Source: an uncultured Methanobrevibacter sp.
GTDB lineage: Archaea > Methanobacteriota > Methanobacteria > Methanobacteriales > Methanobacteriaceae
Length of the DNA: 64,000 nucleotides
Assembly (NCBI RefSeq): GCF_900314615.1
Contig: NZ_OMWA01000005.1
Coordinates: forward strand, 62,001 to 126,000
Direction of reading: 5' to 3'
This document shows, piece by piece, positions 1 through 11,082 of this stretch. The notes beneath the pieces are model-generated. The model saw only the letters and a program-made list of their open reading frames with translations, was not told where the DNA came from and did not search any database. The position numbers and the translations under genes were made by a program. The first letter of the stretch is position 1. Every line of letters begins with the position of its first letter.

Positions 1-3000
1 TTGTTATTATAGAAGTTGGATTGATTGATAGTTACGGAAGATGCGCTTAAGCTGACAGCTCCACCAGCAGCAAGTGCATAGTTATCTTTGAAAGTGGATT
101 TGGTAATGTTGATTTTACCTGAGTCACTACCTACATAGATTGCTCCACCATCATAAGCATGGTTATTTGTGAAAATGGAATTGTCAACAAGACCTTTTTC
201 AGCATACCATTCAATAGCACCACCGTGACCATCAGTTGAATTGTCAACATAGTTGTTGTTGAATAGACAGTTTATAATTTCACAATTTCCACTGCCTTCA
301 CCTACATAGATTGCTCCACCACTGAAGCCTGCAGTGTTATCATAGAAGTAGTAAGTATCAATATGAATACTTGATGCATTAACCCATGCAAGAGCTGCAC
401 CTGCATATTCCGCATGGTTATCTCTGAAGGTGTTATTAAATCCATGACCTCCTGTAGCATTTACTTCTCTACATAAAGCTGCACCGACATATGCAGTGTT
501 AGATACAAATGTAGTGTTTATCAATTCCATTCCAGGAGAGTTACAGTCAATAGCACCACCACGGGTAACTGCATTGTTTGCTCTGAATGATGTATTATAG
601 ATTTTAGCATTTGTAGCTGTGTAATCGTAGTATATTCCACCACCTATGGTAGCATTATTGGTATAGAAATTACAATCAATTAATGTACCATTTACACCAG
701 CCCAATATAATGCGCCTCCTTTATCTACCTTATCACCAAATTTACCGCTAGCATTACCATTAGCAAATTCCACATCAACAAAGGTAACATTGGCTGCAGT
801 GATATTAAATATTCTTGAGAATCCTCTTGCATCTATAGACCAACCATCACCATAAATAGTAAATGGTTTAATTATATTTGTAAGATTCATACATTTGGTA
901 TCTAAAGGATATGAAGTATCATTATTATAATATGGAGTGAATCTCATTGTCCTTGTCAAGTGAATCTCATATTTTCCATTAGTGATATTGCCTTCAATCC
1001 AACGTTGGAGAAGTGTGAAATCTCCAATCGGATCACCGTGTGCAGTATCTTGAGTGGAGTTTACTTTATATAAGTAGTCTGCACTAGAAAATCCAACAGT
1101 AACATTATAAGTTTGATTAGTTATAAGACCAGTGAATGTTGCATAAAGGAAATTTTCACCTTCATGATCATTATAATGTTCATAGAAATTATCTGGAGTT
1201 ATAATGACCTGTTGGATTAATTGACCAGTAGTTGAATTAGTTAAATTTATAACAGCATAAATATCTTTTCTATTAAGATTTCTTGGACTGTCAACAATAA
1301 CAGTAATAACCGGAGACTCAAAACTTGAGTCAGTAATAACCTTTAATATATAATCATAATTATTTTCAAATAATGAAGTGAAAATAAAGTGAGTGCTAGT
1401 TCCGTTAGTATAAACATCTGTTCTATGGGTATTTGGATCAATATGTCCGATGCCATCGAAATTATTGAAGTCCCTATATACACATTCAATAGAATTCTCA
1501 ACTACTATATAATAAACAGCAGCACCATTATATACAGCACTATTTTTTCTAAAGGTATCATTATAAATTGTAAGACCAGTAGATTCACCTCCATAGTATA
1601 TAGCACCACCATTGTCTGCATGTGAACTTACAAATGTAGAATCACGTACATTAGCAGTTATATCAGGAATAACATAAAGAGAACCACCATTTTGTGCATT
1701 GTTTGATTCGAAAGTACAACTTGTTATGTAGTGCCCAGTAGTTGCAAGATAAACAGCACCACCATCAAATTTAGCAGTATTCCTTATAAAAGTACAATCT
1801 GATATAGGGAAATTTGAATTGCCATTAAATGCATTGTAAATTGCACCACCATAAGAAGCATTATTGCCATCGAAAGCACAATGTGAAATATCTACATAAT
1901 GATTATTTAACTTAGGTGCGTAAATTGCACCACCCATATTAGCACTATTATTTGTGAAATTATTATACTGAATAGTGGAACCAGTTGCATATACATAAAT
2001 AGCTCCACCTTCATTCGCCTTATTACCAATGAACTCATTATTTATAATTGTTTGTGCAACAGGAAGATACATAGCACCACCTTGTTGAGTAGCAGTGTTA
2101 TTAATGAATTTCATACCTTCGATTTCAGTTGCACGCAACCAGTATAATCCACCACCTTGCTCAGCAGTGTTATTAATGAAAGTTAAATTTTTATAATTTA
2201 CATCAACATTTGTAAAGTAGATTCCACCACCTTTTTCTGCTGCAAAACTGTTTGAAATTGTAACATTTTCAATATTAAACGAAGACGCACCATAGATACT
2301 TCCACCACTGTTGGAACCTAACTTACCTCCAGTAGCTTTATTTCCATCGAAAGTGGAGTTAATTAAATAAACAGAATTAGCGTTTAATTTCCATACAGTA
2401 AGTCCTCCACCAAAGTTTGCTGTGTTGTTGATGAAGGTGGTATTTATAAACCAAACATTTTTAGTACCTTTAATCATTGCACCACCTCCACCTTTATCAT
2501 TATCAGCATCAGTTGCTAAGACACCTTTAGCAGTGTTGTTAATAAATTTAGTATTAAGAACATAAATTCCCAAAGTATTGGAACTATCTAGATATAATGC
2601 ACCAGCTTCTCTAATAGACCAACAATTTCTAAATTCAGAGTTGTTAATAACTAACTTACCTCCATCAGGTCTTGCATAGATAGCTCCACCTTGTACCCAA
2701 GGTTTATCTTTGATAGTAGCAGATGTTGTAATATAATTTCCATCAAATGTACAGTTATCAATAGTTGCCTCAATATTAGCCTTATCCCATAAAATAGCTC
2801 CACCATCTGCCTTTTCAGCAGCATGAACTGAATTATTTATAAATTGAGAATTTCTGACAACTCCATATTTTTGTCCTTCAGACCAATAGATAGCTCCACC
2901 ACCCCTAGTAGTCCTAACATTTTGAATAGTACCGCTAGGTGGATAAGCAGCATTACCTGTAAATATACAACCATCAACAACATTATTTGTAGATTCTTTT

Positions 3001-6000
3001 CCACCATACCAGAAGATAGCACCTCCATCCATTTTTGCAACATTATTTGTAAAGTTTGAATTGTATACATTAGAATATGAACCTGTAGCAAATATTGCTC
3101 CACCATCCCAAGATGTATAACCATTTTCAAATGAAGAATTAGTTACATTACAATAACTACCTTGCAAGTAAATCATTCCTCCTCTATATGAAAAGGAATT
3201 AGCAAATTTAGAGTCTGAAATATTAGCATGATCACCTTTAATATAAATCGCACCACCTAAATTAGTAGTACTATAACCAGTTGGAGAGAGTCTTGCAAAG
3301 GTTAGGTTAAATGTGGAATTTTTGACATTAGCGGAGATACCGTTAATATAAATTGCTCCACCGGCATTAGTAGCATTATTCATTGCAAAGTGAGAATCTT
3401 CAATAGATGCATATTTCGCATCAATATATACTGCACCACCATCATAGCTTGAGGTAGTATAGGATATGTTTGAATCAATAATTTTAGAGTCATCCCCTTT
3501 AATATAAACCGCTCCTCCTTCTTTTGCAGAATGAGAATGGGATAAGACAGAATTATTAATAATTGTATTTGCACCGTTTACATAAATGATTCCACCGTAA
3601 CCTGCAACAGCCTGAGTCATTGTTGAATTTGCACCGGAAATAGTGGTATTTGTACCTCCAACATATATTGCACCACCGTCACCTTTAATTGCTGAACTCA
3701 TGAGGAAGTTAGAATCAATAATACTTGCTAAGTTACCTTGTACATAAATCGCACCACCGGAATTAGTTGCATTATTCAATGAGAAAGTACTGCCTTCAAT
3801 TGTTGCATGGAAACCAGAGATATAAATACCTCCACCATTACGTTGAGCATAACACATTGTAAAGTTAGATGTGAGAATTTCCGCATTGATTCCATCAACA
3901 TAAATAGATCCACCATCAGTTTGAGTGGAATTGCATCTTACAAATGATGAATTGGAAATTGTGGAATTTGAACCTGCAACGTAAATTGCTCCACCACCAA
4001 GAGTTGCAAAAGTATAATCAGTTTTCATACCGTCAAGAGTAGCATTATGTCCCTGTACATAAATAACACCACCTTGTCTAGCGTTGGACCTTTCGAAACT
4101 GCAGTTTGAAAGATAAGAATTGTTTCCTAAAATATAAATTGATCCACCACCTGTAGTATATGCTTTGCCTGGTTCTGTGGCAGTTAATGAGACATTACAT
4201 TTTTCGAATACTGAATCTGTAACATTTACATTGTTACCTGTAATGAATATTGCTCCTCCTGCAATCTTAGCAGTTGTAAGTGCGAAGTATGATTTGGAGA
4301 TTGTTACATTATTACCGTTAAGGGAAATTGTACCACCGTTTGAATTACCGTGTGTACTTCTACCGTTGTTCATGGTACAGTTAATGTTTTCCATAATACC
4401 GTGACTGCCTATCCAGTTGATAGCACCACCATCGTCCCCAGCGAAATTTTTGGTGAAATTGGAGTTATATAATCTGCCGTAGTCACCGGATACATATAAA
4501 GCTCCACCGTTTTCATCAGAATTGGACATGCTGATTGAAGTGTTGTTGATTAATGAATGGTTACCCTGAATATATACTGCACCACCTTCTCCGTCGATAC
4601 CGTTAGCAGAGGTTGCATTACTCATCTTAATGTCACTGTTTAAAATGCTTGCATTGTTTCCTTCTACAAATATAGCACCACCATGACGTGCAAATGTCAT
4701 CATTGAAGAGACATTATCCAAAGTAGCATTGTCTCCTTCAATATAAATTGATCCACCATAAGTAGAGTTCAAACGTGAGAAATCAGAGTCTTTAATCAGT
4801 GTGGAGTTACCTGAAACGTAAACACCTCCACCCGCTTTTTGACTTGGAGACTGAGTGAAAGTGGAAGTTGTAATGTTTACATTGTTACCTTCGACATAAA
4901 TGGAACCACCATAAGCAGCACTAGTCATGTTAAATAATGATTCTTCAATAACAACATCTGAACCTGAGATAAATATGTTTCCACCTTTTGTATCACCAGG
5001 TCCACCAACAGCGATGTTAATCAATCCAGTCATATTATGGATTTTACCATGGTTTCCTTGCCAGTAGATAGCACCACCCTGACCTGCAGTTGGTCCGCCG
5101 GCACGATTTCTCATGAATAAAGAATCTTCAATTGTAGTGTGCTCACCAATAACCATAATTGCACCCGCCTTATTTGGTGCAGTACAGTCAATGAATGTTG
5201 AATTGGAAATAGTTGAATAATCTCCTGTTACAAATAATGCTCCACCATCGGTTTCATTTAATTTTCCCGCTTTAAATAATACTGCACCAAGTTCGAATTT
5301 GGAATTTGCAATAGTTACATTGTCACCGGTAAGACAAATTATACCACCTTTTGATGTGGATGCACCGGTTACTTCATCGTTGTATGCAACAGCAGTGTTG
5401 TTGTAACATATAATATGGATAACATGACCTAAGTCACCTTCCCAGTTGATTGCTCCACCGTCATCTCCACAGGAGTTATTTGTGAAATTAGAATATTCAA
5501 CTGTATTGTTTAGAGAACCGGTTGCAAAGTTGATTGCACCACCGTCACGACGGGCATAGTTGTTAATAAATACTGAATTAGTAATATCACATTCTGATGC
5601 ACCAACATCAAATGCAACTGCACCACCATGACCTGTAAGTTTGTAATCTATTTTAGTTGAATTTACTGAATCGTTACGGTTTGATTTGTAGTTGGACCAT
5701 GTGTTGTTTGCAATACCTAATGCACGGTTATTTTCAAATTTACATAAGTCAAATGTTACATTATGATTATCTTGCAGGAACACTGCTCCTCCACGACCAA
5801 CTGAAGTACAGTTAATGAAAGTAGCATTGTAAATGTATTCGTGATCACCTGTAAACATAATCGCACCAGCGTCACCACCAGTAGTATTAGTATCCCAGTG
5901 ACTTGCATCCCAACCAGCATATTTAACAGTAGTTCTACCGTATGTACTTTGTTTTAATGCACCACCATTGTTGGTAGCATTGATAACAGTAATGTTTATC

Positions 6001-9000
6001 ATTCTACCATAATCACCGTCATAGTAGATTGCACCGGCTGAACGTGCCGCACGGGTATTAAGGAATGTACAGTTAATTACACTACCATAGTTTGCACCTG
6101 CCAACCAGTCAAGACCTCCACCGTTGGTACCTGAAGTACAGTTAATGAACTTGGAATTGGAGAATGTAATGTTGTCACTTCCGGTCATGTATGCTCCACC
6201 ACCACGACGATTAGAGTTGGAATCAATGAATATGGAATGATCTACAGTACCATTGTCCCCCCTCCAGAAGATTGTTCCACCGTCACCGCAGAAGTATTCA
6301 TCAGTTCCCCAATCAACAGGGGACGGACCAGTTCCAGTAGTGCTTTTAAGCAGTGACCATCTATAATTTTGGCCATTTTTAACAGTTATTGCCATGGTGT
6401 AACTTATCTTCTTATTTCCATCCATTTGCACAATAACATATAAATAATCCATAGTATCTGCACCTGCAGTAGGCAGTGCAGTTTCATTTATTATTTTATT
6501 GGTAGTGGTTACATTCTTAATTTGGCTTAAACTGTGTAAATTAAATACACTTGTATCAATATCTTCTGCAGTTGCAGCGTTGTTTGTGAAATTACAATAG
6601 TCAAATCTCGCATTTATACCATCAATAGATATAGCTCCACCATTACGTTTAGCAGTGTTATTGTCAAATGTGGAGTTAATAATGGTAGCATTGGATGAAC
6701 CTTTAGCAAAACTGATTGCTCCACCCATACGTTGAGCAGTGTTGTTGATGAATCTGGAGTTTTTGATAATACCTAAAGTAGCACCGTTATCAAATCCGAT
6801 AGCACCACCATTACCTGATAAGAAAGAATTTTTACCGCTGCTTAAGTTTTTATCATCATTCCAGGTATTGTTTGCAGTACCTAAAGCAGTGTTATTTGTA
6901 AATACACATAAGTCAAATGTTACATTTTTGTTATCCTGCAAGAACACAGCTCCTCCACGACCTGTAGCAGTACAATTAATGAAGGTCACATTGTACAAGT
7001 ATTCATGGTTACCGGTGACCATAATTGCCCCAGCATCACCACCAGTAGTATTGGTATCCCAGTGACTGGAATCCCAGCCAGCATATTTAACTAATTTATC
7101 ATCACTTTCATTTAATGATCCTCCCCATGACTTGGTATTGATAATTGTGATGTTTTTCATCTCACCATACCAACCATCGTAGTAGATAGCACCAGCAGAA
7201 CGAGCAGCTCTAGTTTCATTGAAAATACAGTTGTAGATTTTACCATAGTTAGCACCTGCCAACCAGTCAACTCCACCACCATTAGTACCAGAAGTACATT
7301 TGGTAAAGGTACAATTTTCATAGGTTACATTATCACTTCCTGTCATGTATGCTCCACCACCACGACGAGCGGAATTAGAGTTTTCAAATGTACAATTGAT
7401 TACATCACCTAAATCTCCACTCCAAAGGATGGTACCTCCATCACCTCCGAAGAACTGGTCTATAGTCCAGTCCACAGGAGAAATTGTGTCAATAGTGACA
7501 TTAGTTTCATCTAATTTCAACCATTCCCAAACATTAGGAGAAGTTTCATGAGCAACATATAATTTAAATATATGAATGGTATCACCATTTGAATTTTTAC
7601 CATCTGTATAGTTAAGAGTAAATAACTTATTTGCATCACTTGATGTAGGAGCAACACTAGGTAAATCACTACCTTGAATGATATTAATATTTCCTAAAAC
7701 TAAATCGCCGTTTGTTTTAACTTCTATGATAGTACCCATGTCTACTTTAATAGGATATAAGTGTGCTGTACCAGTTGCTCTATTATTGTTAAATCTGGAA
7801 TGTTTGATTGTACCATTGTGTCCGTGCCAGAAGATTGCACCACCATTACGTCTAGCAGTGTTGTTTATGAATGTTCCGTTATCAACTAAACCGTCTTCTG
7901 CACCATCGTGCCAGTCTATAGCACCACCGTTGGTACCTGCGACATTATCTTTAAAGTACACATTCTTGAAGGTTGTGTTTTTGTTTCCGTGGTCACATCG
8001 TTCGAGGTATACTGCACCTCCACGGCCACCAACATGATAAGTAGCATTATTCAACTGAGCATTATTAGCAATGAATCTGGAATTTTCAACAGTACCATTA
8101 ATACCTGCCCAGAATATTGCACCACCATCACCTAAGTTACCATATGATCCGGTGTGTGTACCTTTAGCAGTATTGTTTGTGAAATTGGAACCTATAATTT
8201 CACCATTGTGACCTCTCCAGTATACTGCACCACCATTTGCATAAGCAGTATTATTTTTAAATACAGAATTAAGAATATTACCATCACTTGCACCTTCGTG
8301 CCAGTCTATAGCACCACCATTTGTACCTGCAGTATTATTAATAAATACACAGCCATCAAATGTGGTGTTGGTACCGTTACCTTCATCACTACCTTGCAGA
8401 TAAACAGCTCCACCACGACCTCCTGAATTAGTAGCAGCATTATATTGAGCATAGTTATCTTCAAACCTACAGTTAATAGCAGTACCATTGGAACCAGTCC
8501 ACATTACAGCACCACCATAACCACCATAGGTTAAATTACCATAAGAGTCGTTATACTGTACAAGACCTAAAGCTTTATTATTGGTAAAGTTGGAATCTTC
8601 AATAGTACCATTAGTACCAAACCAGAATACAGCACCTGCAGACCTGTTTGCTATATTATTATTGAAAGTAGAGTTACTAATAACACCATCATGAGCACCT
8701 CTATTGAAATCTACAGCACCACCATTAATACCAGCAACGTTATCATTAAAGGTAGAACTGTCTATAGTTAAGTTAGTACAATTTTCAGTGGAGTTACCAT
8801 GTAAGAATATAGCACCACCACGTACATTAGCATGGTTATTGGTGAAAGTAGAATTACCATTAATAATACCATGACTACCTACCCATACGATAGCACCACC
8901 ATCTCCACCACCAAGGATACCACCAATTACACTAGTGACCTCACCAGTAGCATTATTGTTAGTAAATGTAGAATTAGTTACAGTACCATAATGACCACTC

Positions 9001-10184
9001 CAATGTACTGCACCACCACTACGTTTAGCAGTGTTATTGACAAATGTGCTATCTCTAATGTAACCATGAGTAGCACCTGCAGACCAGTCAACAGCACCAC
9101 CATTAGAACCGGCAGTATTGTTAATGAATGTAGAAAGTACAAAACCTGTATTATTATTAAGAGGATTATAAGTGGTATTAGTTAAGAATACTGCACCACC
9201 ATGTTGTTTAGCAGTATTGTTAATGAAAGTACAGTTATATGCATAACTATCCCAACCTCTCATTACTAATGCACCACCATTACCAGGAAAAGCGGTGAAT
9301 AAACCTTTTGCTTCATTATATTTAAAGGTAGAATCAGATATGTGGAAATTACTACTTTGCATACCAACTCCACCTGCGGAACCATTAGCAGTATTATTAT
9401 TTATTGTACAATTTAAGATATTAACATTAGTAATACGATTACCACTACTACCAATAGCACCTCCATTCATACCAGCCATATTCTTAATAAAAGTAGAATG
9501 ACTTATAGTAACACTGGAACCATTCAGGAATACTGAACCTCCAACACCTGTTTGCATATTATTAGGGTTCTTTATAGCACGGTTACCTTCAAAGTATGAA
9601 TTGTTAATTGTGCTTCCAATACCATTTATGAATACAGCACCACCATTAGCATTAGTAGCAGTATTGTCAATGAACTTACAATTATCAATGTTGACTACAC
9701 CTTTTGCAAATATTGCCCCTCCATGTCCAGCTTGCATACCATTTGGCATTACGGTAGCTTTACAATTGATAAATGTTATTCCAGTTAAGGTTATGGTATG
9801 TCCTTCCGGAACAATGAATGCTCTCGCTAGGTTACTACCATCTATTATTACTTTACCCTGACCATCGATTTTAGTCACGGTTTTCTGAATAGTTATTCCT
9901 TTAACTAAACCGGAATCTGAACTACTGTTATAAGTATAGTTCTTGTTTAAAGTGACGGTTCCTCCGACACTTATATCAGTCTGCAATTGTGAAAATGAGT
10001 CTGCATTTACACTTCCCTCATGCAGTTGATCGTTAGAATTAGGAAGTGAATATGCAGAGACATTACTTTGTACTGTTAAAACAGTACTATCCGCAGTATT
10101 TGAATCACTTGAAGCTGCAACAGCCTGAAGTGAGAAAATACAACATATTATAAGTAATATTATTAATATCTCTTTTTTGTTCAT
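1..10184 (-). CDS. Giant adhesin-like surface protein ALP1 (C-terminus beyond the left edge)
   Basis: Open from the ATG at 10184 to the left edge (3,394 codons visible, no stop). The protein starts with a signal peptide (MNKKE, then a hydrophobic stretch to about residue 24). Next comes an N-cap domain seen in all three large ALPs (FSQLQ, NYTY, IDG). The rest is a long right-handed parallel beta-helix built from short Asn-rich coils with recurring GGAI/GGAV and FxNN motifs, like Pmp/pectate-lyase-type repeats. Two related non-repeat inserts (about residues 805-905 and 1195-1300) interrupt the helix and end in SPVDW. Residues about 2890-3110 match a linker domain in ALP2, and the last ~280 residues match the ALP2 supermodule containing GAALCRE. 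Many N-x-S/T sequons suggest heavy N-glycosylation. The likely role is cell-surface adhesion or contact with host or bacteria (inferred from the family). The missing end probably carries Ig-like domains and an anchor as in ALP2. Confidence 0.9.
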   Translation of the reverse strand, partial: MNKKEILIILLIICCIFSLQAVAASSDSNTADSTVLTVQSNVSAYSLPNSNDQLHEGSVNADSFSQLQTDISVGGTVTLNKNYTYNSSSDSGLVKGITIQKTVTKIDGQGKVIIDGSNLARAFIVPEGHTITLTGITFINCKATVMPNGMQAGHGGAIFAKGVVNIDNCKFIDNTATNANGGAVFINGIGSTINNSYFEGNRAIKNPNNMQTGVGGSVFLNGSSVTISHSTFIKNMAGMNGGAIGSSGNRITNVNILNCTINNNTANGSAGGVGMQSSNFHISDSTFKYNEAKGLFTAFPGNGGALVMRGWDSYAYNCTFINNTAKQHGGAVFLTNTTYNPLNNNTGFVLSTFINNTAGSNGGAVDWSAGATHGYIRDSTFVNNTAKRSGGAVHWSGHYGTVTNSTFTNNNATGEVTSVIGGILGGGDGGAIVWVGSHGIINGNSTFTNNHANVRGGAIFLHGNSTENCTNLTIDSSTFNDNVAGINGGAVDFNRGAHDGVISNSTFNNNIANRSAGAVFWFGTNGTIEDSNFTNNKALGLVQYNDSYGNLTYGGYGGAVMWTGSNGTAINCRFEDNYAQYNAATNSGGRGGAVYLQGSDEGNGTNTTFDGCVFINNTAGTNGGAIDWHEGASDGNILNSVFKNNTAYANGGAVYWRGHNGEIIGSNFTNNTAKGTHTGSYGNLGDGGAIFWAGINGTVENSRFIANNAQLNNATYHVGGRGGAVYLERCDHGNKNTTFKNVYFKDNVAGTNGGAIDWHDGAEDGLVDNGTFINNTARRNGGAIFWHGHNGTIKHSRFNNNRATGTAHLYPIKVDMGTIIEVKTNGDLVLGNINIIQGSDLPSVAPTSSDANKLFTLNYTDGKNSNGDTIHIFKLYVAHETSPNVWEWLKLDETNVTIDTISPVDWTIDQFFGGDGGTILWSGDLGDVINCTFENSNSARRGGGAYMTGSDNVTYENCTFTKCTSGTNGGGVDWLAGANYGKIYNCIFNETRAARSAGAIYYDGWYGEMKNITIINTKSWGGSLNESDDKLVKYAGWDSSHWDTNTTGGDAGAIMVTGNHEYLYNVTFINCTATGRGGAVFLQDNKNVTFDLCVFTNNTALGTANNTWNDDKNLSSGKNSFLSGNGGAIGFDNGATLGIIKNSRFINNTAQRMGGAISFAKGSSNATIINSTFDNNTAKRNGGAISIDGINARFDYCNFTNNAATAEDIDTSVFNLHSLSQIKNVTTTNKIINETALPTAGADTMDYLYVIVQMDGNKKISYTMAITVKNGQNYRWSLLKSTTGTGPSPVDWGTDEYFCGDGGTIFWRGDNGTVDHSIFIDSNSNRRGGGAYMTGSDNITFSNSKFINCTSGTNGGGLDWLAGANYGSVINCTFLNTRAARSAGAIYYDGDYGRMINITVINATNNGGALKQSTYGRTTVKYAGWDASHWDTNTTGGDAGAIMFTGDHEYIYNATFINCTSVGRGGAVFLQDNHNVTFDLCKFENNRALGIANNTWSNYKSNRNDSVNSTKIDYKLTGHGGAVAFDVGASECDITNSVFINNYARRDGGAINFATGSLNNTVEYSNFTNNSCGDDGGAINWEGDLGHVIHIICYNNTAVAYNDEVTGASTSKGGIICLTGDNVTIANSKFELGAVLFKAGKLNETDGGALFVTGDYSTISNSTFIDCTAPNKAGAIMVIGEHTTIEDSLFMRNRAGGPTAGQGGAIYWQGNHGKIHNMTGLINIAVGGPGDTKGGNIFISGSDVVIEESLFNMTSAAYGGSIYVEGNNVNITTSTFTQSPSQKAGGGVYVSGNSTLIKDSDFSRLNSTYGGSIYIEGDNATLDNVSSMMTFARHGGAIFVEGNNASILNSDIKMSNATSANGIDGEGGAVYIQGNHSLINNTSISMSNSDENGGALYVSGDYGRLYNSNFTKNFAGDDGGAINWIGSHGIMENINCTMNNGRSTHGNSNGGTISLNGNNVTISKSYFALTTAKIAGGAIFITGNNVNVTDSVFEKCNVSLTATEPGKAYTTGGGSIYILGNNSYLSNCSFERSNARQGGVIYVQGHNATLDGMKTDYTFATLGGGAIYVAGSNSTISNSSFVRCNSTQTDGGSIYVDGINAEILTSNFTMCYAQRNGGGIYISGFHATIEGSTFSLNNATNSGGAIYVQGNLASIIDSNFLMSSAIKGDGGAIYVGGTNTTISGANSTMTQAVAGYGGIIYVNGANTIINNSVLSHSHSAKEGGAVYIKGDDSKIIDSNISYTTSSYDGGAVYIDAKYASIEDSHFAMNNATNAGGAIYINGISANVKNSTFNLTFARLSPTGYSTTNLGGAIYIKGDHANISDSKFANSFSYRGGMIYLQGSYCNVTNSSFENGYTSWDGGAIFATGSYSNVYNSNFTNNVAKMDGGAIFWYGGKESTNNVVDGCIFTGNAAYPPSGTIQNVRTTRGGGAIYWSEGQKYGVVRNSQFINNSVHAAEKADGGAILWDKANIEATIDNCTFDGNYITTSATIKDKPWVQGGAIYARPDGGKLVINNSEFRNCWSIREAGALYLDSSNTLGIYVLNTKFINNTAKGVLATDADNDKGGGGAMIKGTKNVWFINTTFINNTANFGGGLTVWKLNANSVYLINSTFDGNKATGGKLGSNSGGSIYGASSFNIENVTISNSFAAEKGGGIYFTNVDVNYKNLTFINNTAEQGGGLYWLRATEIEGMKFINNTATQQGGAMYLPVAQTIINNEFIGNKANEGGAIYVYATGSTIQYNNFTNNSANMGGAIYAPKLNNHYVDISHCAFDGNNASYGGAIYNAFNGNSNFPISDCTFIRNTAKFDGGAVYLATTGHYITSCTFESNNAQNGGSLYVIPDITANVRDSTFVSSHADNGGAIYYGGESTGLTIYNDTFRKNSAVYNGAAVYYIVVENSIECVYRDFNNFDGIGHIDPNTHRTDVYTNGTSTHFIFTSLFENNYDYILKVITDSSFESPVITVIVDSPRNLNRKDIYAVINLTNSTTGQLIQQVIITPDNFYEHYNDHEGENFLYATFTGLITNQTYNVTVGFSSADYLYKVNSTQDTAHGDPIGDFTLLQRWIEGNITNGKYEIHLTRTMRFTPYYNNDTSYPLDTKCMNLTNIIKPFTIYGDGWSIDARGFSRIFNITAANVTFVDVEFANGNASGKFGDKVDKGGALYWAGVNGTLIDCNFYTNNATIGGGIYYDYTATNAKIYNTSFRANNAVTRGGAIDCNSPGMELINTTFVSNTAYVGAALCREVNATGGHGFNNTFRDNHAEYAGAALAWVNASSIHIDTYYFYDNTAGFSGGAIYVGEGSGNCEIINCLFNNNYVDNSTDGHGGAIEWYAEKGLVDNSIFTNNHAYDGGAIYVGSDSGKINITKSTFKDNYALAAGGAVSLSASSVTINQSNFYNN

Positions 10185-10185
10185 A

Positions 10186-10280
10186 ATACACCCCCTCCAT
10201 TTTACTTTTGTTCCATTATACTAGAACATGGAGAGTCTATAGTGATATTTAGTTTAGATTATACTTATATATAAAGGTTA
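10186..10280 (-). promoter_or_regulatory. Promoter and ribosome binding site of ALP1
   Basis: Reading leftward, an archaeal BRE/TATA-like element (AACCTTTATATATAAG, about 10263-10278) lies ~85 nt upstream of the ATG. This predicts a start near 10240 and a leader of about 57 nt. A strong purine-rich site (GGAGGGGG, 10190-10197) sits just upstream of the ATG. Seen by eye; the transcription start is inferred. Confidence 0.5.
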
Positions 10281-10431
10281 TACTTTACATTAAAACAATG
10301 ATAAATAAACAAATAAACATGATTTATAAAAAAAATTAAACACTATATTTTTATACACAACATAAATAAAAAAATTATCAACAGAACTCTGAACAAATTA
10401 AAAAATTTAAAGTTAGGTAAACCTAAATTAA

Positions 10432-10638
10432 ATGTTTTTTATTAAAAAATCAATATTTTATACAATGATAAAAAAATTAGAAAAATATTTTAAAACTAAT
10501 ATAAAAATTAAAATTACCTATACAAAATTCAGTTTTTATGACAAAATACTGGAAAAAATTGACATGGAAACCGTTATTAAAACTGGCGGAAAAGTAATAA
10601 AATCCACTAAAAAAAGCTCTAAAATTATTGTTCAATAA
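10432..10638 (+). CDS. Possible small lysine-rich protein (68 aa), unsupported
   Basis: A rightward ORF of 68 codons whose product is dominated by Lys, Ile, Phe and Tyr. That composition is expected of random A-rich DNA. The C-terminal half (IDMETVIKTGGKVIKSTKKS) looks more protein-like. No family was recognised. There is no clear ribosome binding site; the palindrome at 10413-10426 lies 5 nt upstream of the ATG. It could be a remnant of a surface-protein tail or simply chance. Confidence 0.2.
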   Translation: MFFIKKSIFYTMIKKLEKYFKTNIKIKITYTKFSFYDKILEKIDMETVIKTGGKVIKSTKKSSKIIVQ

Positions 10639-10860
10639 TATACAAACTAAAAAAATATTATAAAAAATATAACAAATGTTAAACAAGTAAAATAAAACTT
10701 ACAAAAAAATTAGATTAAATTTGAAATAAACATAAAATAATATGCCAAAATAGAAAAATTAGTAAGAAATTAGATAGCAATAGAAAAAATAACAATAAAT
10801 TAACTAAACAATAAAGAAACAATTGAATTTAAACAGTTTAATTTAAGAAAATTAAAAATT

Positions 10861-10953
10861 ATTACTCTGAAGAATTGGAGTAATACTGAATTTGGGCAAT
10901 TCTCAGTTCTTCAATATGAAATTTGATACACATCGATTATTTTTAACCGATAT
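10861..10953. ncRNA. Cluster of hairpins, candidate structured RNA or 3' UTR of ALP2
   Basis: Three hairpins lie within 93 nt. They are 10861-10884 (ATTACTC / GAGTAAT), an AATT-type stem at about 10888-10902 (GAATT / AATTC around TGGGC), and 10932-10953 (ATCGATTA / TAACCGAT, one mismatch). An alternative longer pairing joins TGAAGAATTG with CAGTTCTTCA (10868-10913) and excludes the first hairpin. The region is downstream of the leftward ALP2 gene, so it may be its 3' UTR or an independent small RNA on either strand. Confidence 0.3.
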
Positions 10954-11059
10954 ATCCTTTAAAAATTCAAATTTTAATTATCAAATAAAATATCTAATAG
11001 ATTTTTTCCGATTAAAAAATAAAGATTTTCAAAGAAACTAATGAAAAAATAGCGAAAAA

Positions 11060-11082
11060 TAACATCTCCAAATTTTCGAGAT
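11060..11082 (-). terminator. Terminator-like hairpin downstream of ALP2
   Basis: Reading leftward from the ALP2 stop, a hairpin (ATCTC, 9-nt loop, GAGAT) is followed by T-rich DNA including GTTATTTTT. The stem is only 5 bp, so confidence is moderate; T-richness alone can terminate archaeal transcription. Confidence 0.4.
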
